A stretch of 64,000 nt of DNA, from assembly GCF_029784135.1 (NCBI RefSeq), contig NC_073744.1, positions 103,227,303-103,291,302 on the forward strand, given 5' to 3'. This DNA is from Toxorhynchites rutilus septentrionalis. Lineage: Eukaryota > Arthropoda > Insecta > Diptera > Culicidae. This document shows positions 10,632 through 22,577 of this stretch, piece by piece. Position numbers and translations under genes: made by a program. The notes beneath the pieces are model-generated. The model searched no databases, was not told the origin of the DNA, and saw only the letters and a list, made by a program, of their open reading frames with translations. Numbering within the stretch: the first letter of the stretch is position 1; every line of letters begins with the position of its first letter.

Positions 10632-11164
10632 GAGAATGTTATACGCTCACTTCGATTCTCGCGAGAAATTCAATGCCGATTTTTATTTTTCATCGAGTTA
10701 TGATTGCCGAAAAATGGTTTCGTTTTCAGTGACTCCTTGATGCCGATAATGGTTTTTCTCTTCTTCAGTACAGCTGAAAACGTTGCATGAAAATATGCGG
10801 CAATATTTGGTTTCATCGTGAAGTGAACATGAGATGGATTAATATTTGTACAATTCAGACGCTGTCCAAATGCAGATCATTTGGACGCTGTCCTAACAGA
10901 CTAACGTTGATGAAGTTAGCTATGATTTTTCGCTCCATATTTTCAGTACCAAATGAGAGACGAAAAAGCATTCTCGTTTAACTTCCAAGATAGAGATTTT
11001 CCACATCTCTTTATCTCTGATAAAGAATTTTCGGTGAAAAGGAAGAGACGAAAATATCAACAATACACGGTTCATCGAAAACTAGATTGATTGACTGAAT
11101 ATTTATCGTGCATCCGAGCGAGGATTTCGAGCTATGGCATTAGCTAGCGTCATTTATTAATACT
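10632..11164. other. Intergenic sequence, nothing recognised
   Basis: AT-rich with a few repeated words (for example the two TTTGGACGCTGTCC-like stretches near 10858 and 10882). No gene or mobile element can be supported. Confidence 0.4.
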
Positions 11165-11171
11165 TAGTTGA

Positions 11172-11330
11172 ATTTTTTTAAGCCAAATAACACGCCTTGG
11201 ATGTATTCCGAAGGACGCGTGACCACAGTGCAAGTCGAAGGAAATTTCTCTGACGAAAAATCCCCCGGCCAGAACGGGAGTCGAACACCTGGCATGATAC
11301 TGTCGCTAACCACTCGAAACCGCGAAAAAG
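11172..11330 (-). mobile_element. tRNA-derived SINE, Feilai-like
   Basis: On the minus strand a box A-like word (TGGTTAGCGAC, 11302-11312) precedes a good box B (GTTCGACTCCC, 11276-11286). A non-tRNA body follows and ends in a short A run near 11172-11180, next to GCTTAAAAAAATTC. The A-B spacing is shorter than in a tRNA, and no acceptor stem forms, so this is a SINE or tRNA relic, not a tRNA gene. The body resembles what I remember of the Aedes Feilai SINE. An alignment would settle it. Confidence 0.5.
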
Positions 11331-11337
11331 TACCATT

Positions 11338-11556
11338 TTGAGTAATGGGACTCTGTTTAACGGTCAACAAGTGTTGAATCTGAGAAAAAAAGTACCATGT
11401 CGAAAAAGGCTTCAGTGTGCATATAACCATTTTGACACAACAAAAAAAACCCGATTGAAAATCAGCTATCGTGGAGATTTAGGGGTTCATCTCACCATTA
11501 TTGAACCGGATTTAGATAGATTAGTAGAAAATCTAAAATTTCATCCATCACACTGA
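11338..11556 (+). CDS. Unassigned ORF, possibly a last exon
   Basis: The 72-codon frame lies just downstream of the SINE. Its second half has a varied, protein-like composition (TRLKISYRGDLGVHLTIIE...) with few low-complexity runs. It has no recognised domain, and the start and any upstream exon are unknown. It is reported because composition differs from the AT-rich flanks; it could equally be chance. Confidence 0.22.
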   Translation: MSNGTLFNGQQVLNLRKKVPCRKRLQCAYNHFDTTKKTRLKISYRGDLGVHLTIIEPDLDRLVENLKFHPSH

Positions 11557-12654
11557 ATTTTTATGTTTCTTATCTTTACTTTGCGATGTGTTAAAAATTA
11601 ATAACCTACTTAAATATTTGCAAGCAATTTGTATTTGTGAGTAACTTGTATAATAACCGTTAAATACAATTCACCAAATTTTACGTCTATTTTGTTGAAT
11701 TTCGTTGAGAAAATTATGTCACTTAACCCTTTATAAGGCCGTGGCCACCCACAAAGTTATTATTTCAATATTTTGCTTAACCAAAGACTTCAAAGGTCTG
11801 GCAATACTTAAATTTTTTTAGGGCTGCTAAAATTTAAGATGTAAATTTTCAAGTCATGTAGAGACTTGAAAATGTTAGAGCACCGACAGCAAATTCTGTT
11901 AAGTTTGTTGAAAATGCAACAAGTTGATAAGTTTTTCACTATGATCGTTTTATTTAGTATCTACTGTGTAAGCTCATGCAGTTTTTTAAATAAAATAAAT
12001 GGTGTATTTCATGAAAAATTAAAATTAGAAAAATTATAAAAAAGCACAGTTTCCACGGCTAAAGGGTTTATCAACATCAAAGTTTTTTAATTGTTACGTA
12101 TTTCGTTTGATTAAAGAAGTTTTGCTATAGGGGTCTGAGGTATCACTTCATTCTGGAAAAGCGGTATTTTGCCCAAAATAGTTTGAGAATCCCTGCTGTA
12201 GAAGATTCCAGTCAACACAGTCGGTGATTTTTGGTGAGGATAACGACTAATAATCGGCACTGATTGGTTTTGATGAGTTCATCAGATAAACAGAAGAGTG
12301 AACAATATTGTGGAAAATGCCCTCGAATTGCTATCACATATTCTTATACCGCGGGAATGCACAGATGGTAAAGTAGCCTCAGTCCAACTCTACTTTAAGT
12401 ACAAATTTGACCTTGAGATTTTTTTTTAAACGAAAGCTAGTCGAATTGAGTCACTCTAGTGTCAGCACAGCTTTTTTTGGGATAAAAACATTTAAATAAT
12501 TACTCGCATTACAAAACAAATTTCTATTCGACAGTTTACCAACACGTCGCGTCTTGTTTGCCAGCCTGTCATTCTGGTTAGTCATTTCAAAAATTGTATG
12601 TAATGAGGGCAAATCGAAACGTAGAGATAATAATCATTAGAATGCGTTGAATAC
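11557..12654. other. AT-rich intergenic or intronic sequence
   Basis: No repeat family, RNA gene or coding exon could be supported. If the candidate gene at 12.65-12.9 kb continues, part of this may be intron or 3' UTR. Confidence 0.4.
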
Positions 12655-12895
12655 CTGTTTCTTGTTCATTGAAACTATTATAATAATCCTCATCAGAATC
12701 TAGCATGCGAATTGGGCTTTCTTTTGCCAGTGTTATGTAAATAAAATTCTCCACATTCGGCCGTGCTGTGTGTTCTGCTACTTCACGGCCGTGACGTTTC
12801 CTTGTATTCCAGGCTGAAAAAAAAGTTGCATGAGTGTTCATTTTTAATGATTTTTTTTCCTACTCACCATTAGTTTGCACTTCACAAGTATTCAT
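12655..12895 (-). CDS. Candidate host gene, first two coding exons, unknown product
   Basis: On the minus strand an ATG at 12895-12893 starts a 28-nt coding exon ending at 12868 in AATG/GTGAGTA, a strong donor. A 54-base intron ends in TTTTTTTTCAG, and the second exon runs 12813-12655, ending ACAG/GTATTC. The joined frame stays open with about 62 residues: a basic stretch (NTRKRHGRE), a hydrophobic segment (ENFIYITLAKES) and an acidic one (LDSDEDYY). This is the only place in the window where consensus donor, acceptor and coding composition agree outside a mobile element. I do not recognise the protein, and the next exon is not identified. It faces away from the peptide candidate at 13.2 kb. 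Confidence 0.5.
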
Positions 12896-13175
12896 ATTTC
12901 AGAATGTATTGAATTCGAGTGTTTTGCCGTGAATAATACCAAACGATAAAAAATAAATATACAATTCCTGCGGGCTTTGGTAACTCTGCGTGTCAAACAC
13001 GAGCTATCAAGTTTGTGGATGGAAATTTTTCATTTCTCTAATAGCCCAATTCTACACTAGTTTTGACGCATAAAAATATTTTTTCTATAACGCACGACAT
13101 CTGTTGATAAAACATGAGCACCGTCAATTGCTATAATTCGATGGGTAGCTATCAACTGTGGTACAACCAAGGCAC

Positions 13176-13420
13176 TTGTATAAATGTATAACAGGTGAAG
13201 CAGCATCATCACTTCAAAAAGAAGGGGATAACGGTTTGTGGAGCGTGGGTTGCTTGTTTTGTTATTGCTAGGATACGTAATTTTTGCATTTTCACATGCG
13301 AGAGTAGTGGATGAACTGGATGAGAATGAAACTCTACAAAATCATCCCACCTTTTCACATAAATTCGCGAAAGCCGAACAAAGTAGGCATCGTTCGAATG
13401 AGCGTCGTAGCAGTTTGTAG
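13176..13420 (+). CDS. Candidate small secreted peptide gene, start codon ATG to GTG
   Basis: A TATAAAT box at about 13178 stands about 60 bases upstream of a 61-codon frame at 13238-13420. The frame begins GTG GAG CGT and then encodes a convincing signal peptide (residues about 4-21: LLVLLLLGYVIFAFSHA), followed by a charged mature part ending in TAG. An in-frame stop lies just upstream at 13229, so no ATG is available in this exon. Either the ATG has mutated to GTG, the real start lies in an upstream exon, or the peptide uses a non-AUG start. Function unknown; the layout is that of a secreted peptide. Confidence 0.35.
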
Positions 13421-13424
13421 TAGA

Positions 13425-13560
13425 GATGGGCAAACCGTTCATGAACTAGTTCACCAAAAAGAGTGAACGAACGATCGTTCTTTTTTACTGGGCAACAATT
13501 CACATGAACTGCTTACCCAGTTCAGAACGAACCGTGTGAGCAATTCCAAATGAAATCGAC
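13425..13560. repeat. GTTC/GAAC inverted-word repeat
   Basis: GTTCATGAACTAGTTCACC and GAACGAACGATCGTTC are short palindromes packed within 60 bases after GAGATGGGCAAAC. The pattern is typical of a foldback or TIR end in insect genomes, but the partner end is not identified. Confidence 0.35.
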
Positions 13561-15072
13561 AAATGACAAAACATGAGTATTTTTGATTCGAATGAAAGTT
13601 TGCATTCCGTTTGGGTTGAAGGAAATATGAGTTTTCCACAGCCAAGCGTAACTTTTGAAAAGGGCGTATCGATTTTAGTAGGAGAAATCTTTGATAATTT
13701 ATATCTCAAAAACTATGAGTCGTACCGAAATAGTGTCTTAGAAAGAGTTATAGAGTATTGATGTCTAAACATGAAAAAATTAAACACTGAGAAAAAAATT
13801 AGTACTCTTTATTTATTTACAAAAAAATATAAGAGATTGTGTCCAAGACACGACCGCATTGTTGACGTAGAACTACGCTGTTATTTTATTCAAGTCGCTT
13901 GTTTATAACTTCGGATATTATTTTATAATGCTGTGAATTTTAGAAATAACTGTTTAGTAGAATGGTTTGATCGCCCTGAAATGACATTTTAAATTGTAGA
14001 ATCGGTTGTTGATAATTCATTGATGATTCATTATCGCCCTCGCAGAACGATACCCTAATCTTATCGTATGTCACAATTTGTTTCATGTCATTGCATTGAA
14101 AATTTATCTCGAACGCTGAAAGCTACTAAAAATATAAACACTTCTCATCGTTTTGCGCTATTCTCAAAAGAAACGCTTATGTTAATATTACTGGCCTCGA
14201 AAAAAGTTGCATTACTTTCTCATGCTCGAGAGAAGCGCAGCTGTCACCCTTAGTGGAGGAGGTTTTGCTACTAGCAAGCGAAACCTAATCACATACAAAA
14301 TTCCAGAACGACATTTACTTTCTTGGTGACTAAACAAGCGAAATAAACTCTTTTTGTAAATATCAACAACCTCGAAAACAGTAGCAATGCTTCATTATGA
14401 TCATAATTAGCGCAAATGCAATCCTAGCCGAAGTCAGTGTTGCGATTAGCACGCTAACCCAAATAACATTTCAGTAAGACATTCAAGATGCTTGGTATTC
14501 CCAAATAATTTTTGGCGCTCAACCACCTGCTTCGCCATAACGTCAGTTTAATGCATTTATGCATACTCAAAGGCATCAACGAAGCCCTAATGATGACGGA
14601 AAACAAGCAATATTAACAGCTTGGAAAAAGACTGAATTATGCTACACAGCTTGTTCTCTGCTGTAACACCCATTGATGCGAATTCGCTGATGAGTTTGTC
14701 AAGAGCGGCCGCCTTCACCACCAGCGGTTGCTGCCTGGGTAACGGCGTTTACATTTTCGACCGACGCGCCGAAATCGCCGAAATGCCTCGAAATTTTATT
14801 GCCCCTGGAAATGCGTTCGTTTTAACGTAGGACTACGTCTTTCATTTCTATACCGGGGTGTAAAACCAAAGTTTCGAAAACGAAAGCGTTACGCCGGAGA
14901 CCGAGATTTTGAGCGTTAATAGCTCTTAAACAACTGAACGAAATGGTATGATAAACACTTCATTCGAAAGATAAAATGTCTACGCGTCATATACTTGTTA
15001 CTTTTTCATCCAAAAACTTGTTTCAATAGTCTTAAAATTGCTTTCAAAACAGGCTATTGAAATCACCAATCG

Positions 15073-15110
15073 GTATATAAGCGAGCGCCGCTCGTAAACC
15101 CACTCAGTTA
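15073..15110 (+). promoter_or_regulatory. TATA plus initiator module in A4
   Basis: TATATAA and TCAGTT occur at the same spacing as in A1. The sequence between has changed (GAGCGCCGCTCG here) but the two motifs are kept. Confidence 0.45.
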
Positions 15111-15475
15111 TGATTGAACAGCGATTGGAGCATGTTGTCGCTGTTGTTGTGAAGCTAATTTCGTTTATCATGAAAGCGCTGGGGAACGGTGTCACCAAGA
15201 GCCTGTTTGTGCACCTAAGGCCAGAAGGGAATCCATCAGGAGGAGAGTGATGCCACGGTCCCGCTTGAAACATCGGAGCAGCCGCCACACACACACATAC
15301 ACGCGCGGAACTCTCGTTGCTATCATCGTTGCCGAAAAATAATCTGCCAGTTCCCCTGGGAATTGAAAAATACATTCATGCGAAAGAGTTCATTTTAATG
15401 TTTTCTATCCATATAACACTGCAACCAAATACATTTGGTTTTGTGATTTTTCAATCAATCGTAATTAATAGGAAA

Positions 15476-18400
15476 GCGGTCGAAAAAATGTGATTGACAT
15501 CACACCCGAAGCACCTCGGTCCAAAGCTATTGCTCTCCCATCGTCCTCGGTCAAAAACACCTGATTGGCTATTGCCAATCTGAAGCAACTCGAAACAAAG
15601 TTTTGCTCTCCCATCGTCCTCGGTCGAAAACACCTTATTGGCAACACAACCGAAACACCTCGAAACAAAATGTTGCTCTCCCATCGTCCTCGGTCGAAAA
15701 CATCTGATTGGCAACACACCCGAAGCACCTCGGTCCAAATCTTTTGCTCTCCCATCGTCCTCGGTCGAAAACACCTGATTGGCAACACAACCAAAGCACC
15801 TCGAAACAAAATGTTGCTCTCCCATCGTCCTCGGTCGGAGACATGTGATTGACATCACACCCGGAGCACCTCGGTCCAAATCTTTTGCTCTCCCATCGTC
15901 CTCGGTCGAAAACATGTGATTGACATCACACCCGGAGCACCTCGGTCGAAAACATGTGATTAACATCACAACCGAAGCTCCTCGGACCAAAACTTTTGCT
16001 CTGTCATCAACCTCGATAGAAAACATGTGATTGACATCACACCCGAAGCAATTCGGTCCAAAGCTTTTGCTCTCCCATCGTCCTCGGTCGAAAACATACG
16101 ATTGGCAACACACCCGAAGCACCTCGGTCCAAAACTTTTGCTCTCCTGTCGTCTTTGGTCGAAAACATCTGATTGGCAACACAACCGAAGCACCTCGAGA
16201 CAAAAGTTTGCTCTCCCATCGTCCTCGGTCGAAAACATCTGATTGGCAACACAACCGAAGTACCTCGGTCCAAAGCTTTTGCTCTCCCATCGTCCTCGGT
16301 CGAAAACATGTGATTAACATCACACCCGAAGCTCCTCGGACCAAAACTTTTGCTCTCCTGTCGTCTTCGGTCGAAAACATCTGATTGGCAACACAACCGA
16401 AGCACCTCGAGACAAAATTTTGCTCTCCCATCGTCCTCGGTCGAAAACATGTGATTGACATCACACCCGGAGCACCTCGGTCCAAAGCTTTTGCTCTCCC
16501 ATCGTCCTTGGTCGAAAACACCTGATTGGCAACACAACCGAAGCACCTCGAAACATAATGTTGCTCTCCCATCGTCCTCGGTCGAAAACATGTGATTGAC
16601 ATCACACTCGAAGCACCTTTTTCCAAAACTTTTGCTCTCCCATCGTCCTCGGTTGAAACATGTGATTGACATCACACCCGAAGCACATCGATCCAAAACT
16701 TTTGCTTTCCGATCGTCTTCTGTCGAAAACACGTGACCGGCGACAGATCTGGCGCATTTCGACCAAGATAACTTTTGCTCTCCCATCGTCCTCGGTCGAA
16801 AAAATGTGATTGACATCACACCCGAAGCACCTCGGTCCAAAGCTATTGCTCTCCCATCGTCCTCGGTCAAAAACATCTGATTGGCTATTGCCAATCTGAA
16901 GCAACTCGAAACAAAGTTTTGCTCTCCTATCGTCCTCGGTCAAAAACACCTGATAATCAACACAACCGAAGCACCTCGAGACAAAATTTTGCTCTCCCAT
17001 CGTCCTCGGTCGAAAACATCTGATTGCCAAAAAACCCGAAGCACCTCGATCCAAAGCTTTTGCTCTTCCATCGTCCTTGGTCGAAAACATGTGATTGACA
17101 TCACACCCGGAGCACCTCGGTCCAAATCTTTTGCTCTCCCATCGTCCTCGGTCGAAAACATCTGATTGGCAACACACCCGAAGCACCTCGGTCCAAATCT
17201 TTTGCTCTCCCATCGTCCTCGGTCGAAAACATCTGATTGGCAACACAACCGAAGCACCTCGAAACAAAATGTTGCTCTCCCATCGTCCTCGGTCGGAAAC
17301 ATGTGATTGACATCACACCCGGAGCACCTCGGTCCAAAGCTTTTGCTCTCCCATCGTCCTCGGTCGAAAACATGTGATTGACATCACACCCGAAGTACCT
17401 CGGTCGAAAACATGTGATTAACATCACAACCGAAGCTCCTCGGACCAAAACTTTTGCTCTGTCATCAACCTCGATAGAAAACATGTGATTGACATCACAC
17501 CCGAAGCAATTCGGTCCAAAGCTTTTGCTCTCCCATCGTCCTCGGTCGAAAACATACGATTGGCAACACACCCGAAGCACCTCGGTCCAAAACTTTTGCT
17601 CTCCTGTCGTCTTTGGTCGAAAACATCTGATTGGCAACACAACAGAAGCACCTCGGTCCAAAGCTTTTGCTCTCCCATCGTCCTCGGCCGAAAACATGTG
17701 ATTGACATCACACCCGGAGCACCTCGGTCCAAAGCTTTTGCTCTCCTGTCGTCTTCGGTCGAAAACATCTGATTGGCAACACAACCGAAGCACCTCGAGA
17801 CAAAATTTTGCTCTCCCATCGTCCTCGGTCGAAAACATCTTTTTGGCAACACAACCGAAGCACCTCGAAACAAAATGTTGCTCTCCCATCGTCCTCGGTC
17901 GAAAACATCTGATTGGCAACACAACCGAAGCACCTCGAGACAAAATTTTGCTCTCCCATCGTCCTCGGTCGAAAACATGTGATTGACATCACACCCGAAG
18001 CACCTCGATCCAAAGCTTTTGCTCTCCCATCGTCCTCGGTCGTAAACAACTGATTGGCAACACACCCGAAGCATCTCGGACCAAAACTTTTGCTCTCCTG
18101 TCGTCTTCGGTCGAAAACATCTGATTGGCAACACAACCGAAGCACCTCGAGACAATATTTTGCTCTCCCATCGTCCTCGGTCGAAAACATCTTGCCAATA
18201 AGATGTTTTCGACCGAGGACGATGGGAGAGCAAAATATTGTCTCGAGGTGCAACCGAAGCACCTCGAAACAAAATGTTGCTCTCCCATCGTCCTCGGTCG
18301 AAAACATCTGATTGGCAACACAACCGAAGCACCTCGAGACAAAATTTTGCTCTCCCATCGTCCTCGGTCGAAAACATGTGATTGACATCACACCCGAAGC

Positions 18401-19850
18401 ACCTCGATCCAAAGCTTTTGCTCTCCCATCGTCCTCGGTCGTAAACAACTGATTGGCAACACACCCGGAGCATCTCGGACCAAAACTTTTGCTCTCCTGT
18501 CGTCTTCGGTCGAAAACATCTGATTGGCAACACAACCGAAGCACCTCGAGACAATATTTTGCTCTCCCATCGTCCTCGGTCGAAAACATCTGATTGGCAA
18601 CACAACCGAAGCACCTCGGTCCAAAGCTTTTGCTCTTCCATCGTCCTCGGTCGAAAATATGTGATGTGATGAACATCACACCCGAAGCTCCTCGGACCAA
18701 AACTTTTGCTCTCCTGTCGTCTTCGGTCGACAACATCTGATTGGCAACACAACCGAAGCACCTCGAGACAAAATTTTGCTCTCCCATCGTCCTCGGTCGA
18801 AAACATGTGATTGACATCACACCCGGAGCACCTCGGTCCAAAGCTTTTGCTCTCCCATCGTCCTCGGCCGAAAACATGTGATTGACATCACACCCGGAGC
18901 ACCTCGGTCCAAAGCTTTTGCTCTCCCATCGTCCTCGGTCGAAAACATGTGATTGACATCACACTCGAAGCACCTCGGTCCAAAGCTTTTGCTCTCCCAT
19001 CGTCCTCGGTCGTAAACAACTGATTGGTAACATAACCGAAGCACCTCGGTCCAAAGCTTTTGCTCTCCCATCGTCCTCGGTCGAAAACATGTGATTAACA
19101 TCACACCCGAAGCTCCTCGGACCAAAACTTTTGCTCTCCTGTCGTCTTTGGTCGAAAACATCTGATTGGCAACACAACCGAAGCACCTCGAGACAAAATT
19201 TTGCTCTCCCATCGTCCTCGGTCGAAAACATGTGATTGACATCACACCCGGAGCACCTCAGTCCAAAGCTTTTGCTCTCCCATCGTCCTCGGCCGAAAAC
19301 ATGTGATTGACATCACACTCGAAGCACCTCTTTCCAAAACTTTTGCTCTCCTGTCGTCTTCGGTCGAAAACATCTGATTGCCAAAAAACCCGAAGCACCT
19401 CGATCCAAAGCTTTTGCTCTTCCATCGTCCTCGGTCGAAAACATGTGATTGACATCACACCCGGAGCACCTCGGTCCAAAGCTTTTGCTCTCCCATCGTC
19501 CTCGGTCGTAAACAACTGATTGGCAACACAACCGAAGCACCGCGAAACAAAATGTTGCTCTCCCATCGTCCTCGGTCGAAAACATGTGATTGACATCACA
19601 CCCGGTCCAAATCTTTTGCTCTCCCATCGTCCTCGGTCGAAAACACCTTATTGGCAACACATCCGAAGCACCTCGAAACAAAATGTTGCTCTCCTATCGT
19701 CCTCGGTCGAAAACATCTGATTGGCAACACAACCGAAGCACCTCGAGACAAAATTTTGCTCTCTCATCGTCCTCGGTCGAAAACATGTGATTGACATCAC
19801 ACCCGAAGCACCTCGGTCCAAAGCTTTTGCTCTCCCATCGTCCTCGGTTC
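15476..19850. repeat. 71-bp minisatellite array, about 60 units
   Basis: A unit containing GCTCTCCCATCGTCCTCGGT recurs every 71 bases (for example 17105, 17176, 17247). There are two main variants, one with GTGATTGACATCACACCC and GGTCCAAAGC, the other with CTGATTGGCAACACAACC and GAGACAAAAT. Larger blocks are duplicated: about 15483-15620 recurs at 16799-16936, and about 15950-16130 recurs at 17408-17590. The unit has no stop codon in any minus-strand frame, and 71 is not a multiple of 3, so long minus-strand frames of up to 460 codons appear in all three phases with a 71-residue period. I treat these as by-products, not genes. Confidence 0.95.
18143..18250. repeat. Perfect palindrome in the 71-bp array, 51-bp arms, 6-nt spacer
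   Basis: Bases 18143-18193 are repeated inverted without mismatch at 18200-18250, with GCCAAT between. It is the only clearly inverted unit in an otherwise head-to-tail array. Confidence 0.92.
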
Positions 19851-21480
19851 TGAATATTTTTTCCACCATCAGTGGAAAATTTTCGTATCCAATATTGGAT
19901 GCATAACATGAAAAGCGGAAAATGTTTCACATCGCGAAAATCAAGTCATTTTCGAGCGATTATTTGCCTTCTACTCATATAATGCTGCGACCAAATACAT
20001 TTCGTTTTGGATTTTTTCAATCAAGTGCGTAAGACGTAAGACCACGTCTTTCGGCAATTTATTAGAGGTGCAATGAATCTTTAGGAATTCCCGCTCTACG
20101 CGCACTGGCAAACAATGTTTACTCAACAATTTCTCAAACGAGAAATGGGTGTTGTGAGAAAGGATTAGCGAACGCGAAAACGACAAACGGGAGAAAGATA
20201 TGTTTGGAGGTTGAAGGAAATTGGCAGAAAACATCTTCATTCTATCATTCAAATAATGTGATTCATACCACTTCGTTTTACCAGAAAGAGTTTCTTAATG
20301 CTCAAAGGAGGAGTCGAGTCCTCCGAGGAAATTACCCAGTGCAAATTAGAGTCGACTATCGATTGCGGCATTCGTACACAAATAATTTTATAATGCAGTT
20401 TCACCAAAGTGATTTCTTCGGATATATTCACTACATCATGTCATGTATTTCATATTCTTCATTATTAAATCCATATCCATGGCACCTATCGGTAACGAAT
20501 TATTATTGAAACCACGATTTTCGCTAAATGCTTCTTTCAGTTCGGCCTGTAAAAAACTTTTCTGAACTCTAATCCATCAAATTTGGAGCCCTGAAAAGGG
20601 CCGTTGATTATATGCTAAGCTAATATAGCACGCTCTCCTCGGATACGATGGGCCAGCTGGATGTCCTTGGGCATGATGGGCAGCTCGTTAGTTTTTCGGT
20701 GGTAAGGCACACGAAGTCAGCTCGGATGAGCGCACCAGCCGCAGAAAAGTTTTTTGCAGGCCAAACTGAAACGAGAATTTTCGTTTGGATGCCATACAGC
20801 TTAGAGAAAATTCCGGAAAGATCTAATCGTTGCTGAAAAATAATCTGCCAGTTCCCTGGGGATTGAAAAATACATCCATGCGAAAGAGTTTATTTTAATG
20901 TTTTCTAACCATATAACACAGCGACCAAATACATTTGATTTCGTAATTTTTAAATCATGTGTAATTAGCTGGAAAGCTTCTGAAGATTATTCTTTCCCAT
21001 CAGTAGGATATTTTCGTATCCAATATTGGATGCATAAGATGAAAAACGGAAAATGTTTCGTATCGCGAAAACTATATAATTTTCAATCGATTATTGCTCA
21101 GTCGCCGAAATTTTCATACTCAGAGAGTTCATTTTCCTCTAGTTTGTCTTCCAAATTGCCATCGTAAACCACACCTTCTCTCGATTCAATCACGCACGAA
21201 AAGCATACTTAAATGATATTCTGGTGGTGAAACCCATTAATTTTTCGTGAGGCGTCGTGCACAAATTACGTACGCCTGAGGACATTGACAAGACAACATC
21301 GTTACTGAACGAGCTGAACGGCGAGGGATCGAGAGATTCATTACCTGGCCTGACCTGACCTGAAATGCAATCAGTTTGTTTTAACTGTGAGGGAGCGCAG
21401 AAAAGCCGATCGATCAGAAGGAGAAGAGAAGGTGACCAAGAGAGTATCAGCATCGAAATACGGTTCCTCGGGAAGACATC
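19851..21480 (+). other. Remainder of A4 interior
   Basis: Diverged A-type long units, recognisable by TATCCAATATTGGATGCATA near 19888 and 21017 and by AATCTGCCAGTTCC near 20840. Between them, 19990-20640 shows no gene I can support. Confidence 0.5.
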
Positions 21481-21491
21481 GAAGCAGCCGC

Positions 21492-21519
<28 letters not shown>
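21492..21519. repeat. (CA)n microsatellite
   Basis: About 13 CA repeats lie in A4. The other A copies have only a short CACACACATACACG stretch at this point. Confidence 0.95.
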
Positions 21520-21525
<6 letters not shown>

Positions 21526-22577
21526 CCCGCAACTCTTTTCGTTTGCTGGTTATCGAGAAGAAACCTAGAAAGAAATGATCGTTGCTGAAAAATAATCTGC
21601 CAGTTCCCCTTAGAATTGAAAATTACATTCAAGCGAGTTTATTTTAATGTTTTCTATCCATATAATACTGCGACCACATACATTTGGTTTTGTGATTTGT
21701 TTATCAAGTGCAGTTAGCAGGAAAGTGTCTGAAGATTATTCTTCAGAACAAGGTTTTTTGTATCCAATATTGGATGCATAAAACCTTGAGTCTCCAACGT
21801 AGCCCTCTCGTTTTTGAAGTCACCCAAATATTTATTTATTCATTCATTCAGGATGGATTTAGATTCAACTTCAAACAAATGATCTCTAAATCAACGATAG
21901 TCCTACGTCACCCTTGCGGTTATACCATAGATATAACCCACTTCCTGTTTTTTGCAGGGCTCGAACCTGCCTTCCTCTTCTTCTTGCTCATCACACACTA
22001 CGCGAAGCATCCAATTTATGACGCGGAAAGAAAAACACACGATACGAATAACGCAAAAAACGAACAGAAAAACCAAACGACGATATCCAAGTTGGATTAC
22101 CACTGGTGGGGTCCAATCTTAGATCGAAGCGCAGCGAAAGCAAAGTGAACTGGTTTGATCAAAAGTCCGATGCCGAATGAAAGTTTGCTTCAGCGAGATC
22201 CACTGTATATTCTCTAGGCAAGTATTCCCCTCTATTCTTCTACTTTTCCTTTGTTCACGGAGACTTTGAATCCTACGATTTCCCCTCCGTTGGTTGCTCG
22301 TTATTGACAGCTCTGTTCGGGAAAGCACACAAATGGACAGAACAAATGTATGGGAAAATGGAAACGCTCAAAGTTTTCATGAATTTTAACCATCTACAAA
22401 CCAGGGGAATCTAATGTATAACATATTAAACAAATCTTACGGAATTTCCGATTCGTTTAGTATGTAAATCGCCATAATCCGTTCGCGACAAAAATAGTTA
22501 TTAACGTTAACTTATTTCATAAAAACGTCACCTGTTTTCTGATTTGGCACCCTTAATGAAAGACGTAGTTCTACGTC

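Larger units (their letters stand above)
14824..21947 (+). mobile_element. Helentron/HINE-like element A4, with 71-bp minisatellite, inside B2
   Basis: It has the subclass A start (here AACGTAGGACTACG, first base changed), the promoter-like module near 15073, and the A-type 3' end (TAGTCCTACGTCA, hairpin, CACTTCCTG) at about 21900-21947. The interior differs from A1-A3: a 4.4-kb array of a 71-bp unit replaces most of the 198-bp repeats. Two A-type long units with an ATCCAATATTGGAT palindrome lie near 19890 and 21020. Flanking B2 sequence resumes exactly, so this is a clean insertion. Confidence 0.75.
13828..22577 (-). mobile_element. Helentron/HINE-like element B2, interrupted by A4
   Basis: On the minus strand it begins at 22577 with GACGTAGAACTACGTC after an A/T run and ends near 13828 with the subterminal repeat, a hairpin (GGTCGTGTC...GACACAATC) and a short tail into T7. 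The two halves, 13828-14823 and 21948-22577, join to give a sequence collinear with B1 (3374-5220). The break lies in a T run where B1 has six As on the opposite strand. The gag-like fragment seen in B1 is present, split by the insertion. Confidence 0.75.

Noticed and set aside
11276..11330. Functional tRNA gene
   Set aside because: Box A and box B are too close, and no cloverleaf can be drawn. It fits a SINE better.
15476..19850. CRISPR array
   Set aside because: The unit repeats head to tail without unique spacers, it is in a eukaryotic genome, and no cas-like genes are present.
15451..19930. Many long overlapping ORFs on both strands, up to 460 codons
   Set aside because: They arise from the 71-bp minisatellite, which has no stop in minus-strand frames. 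The same residues cycle through all three phases, so there is no preferred frame.
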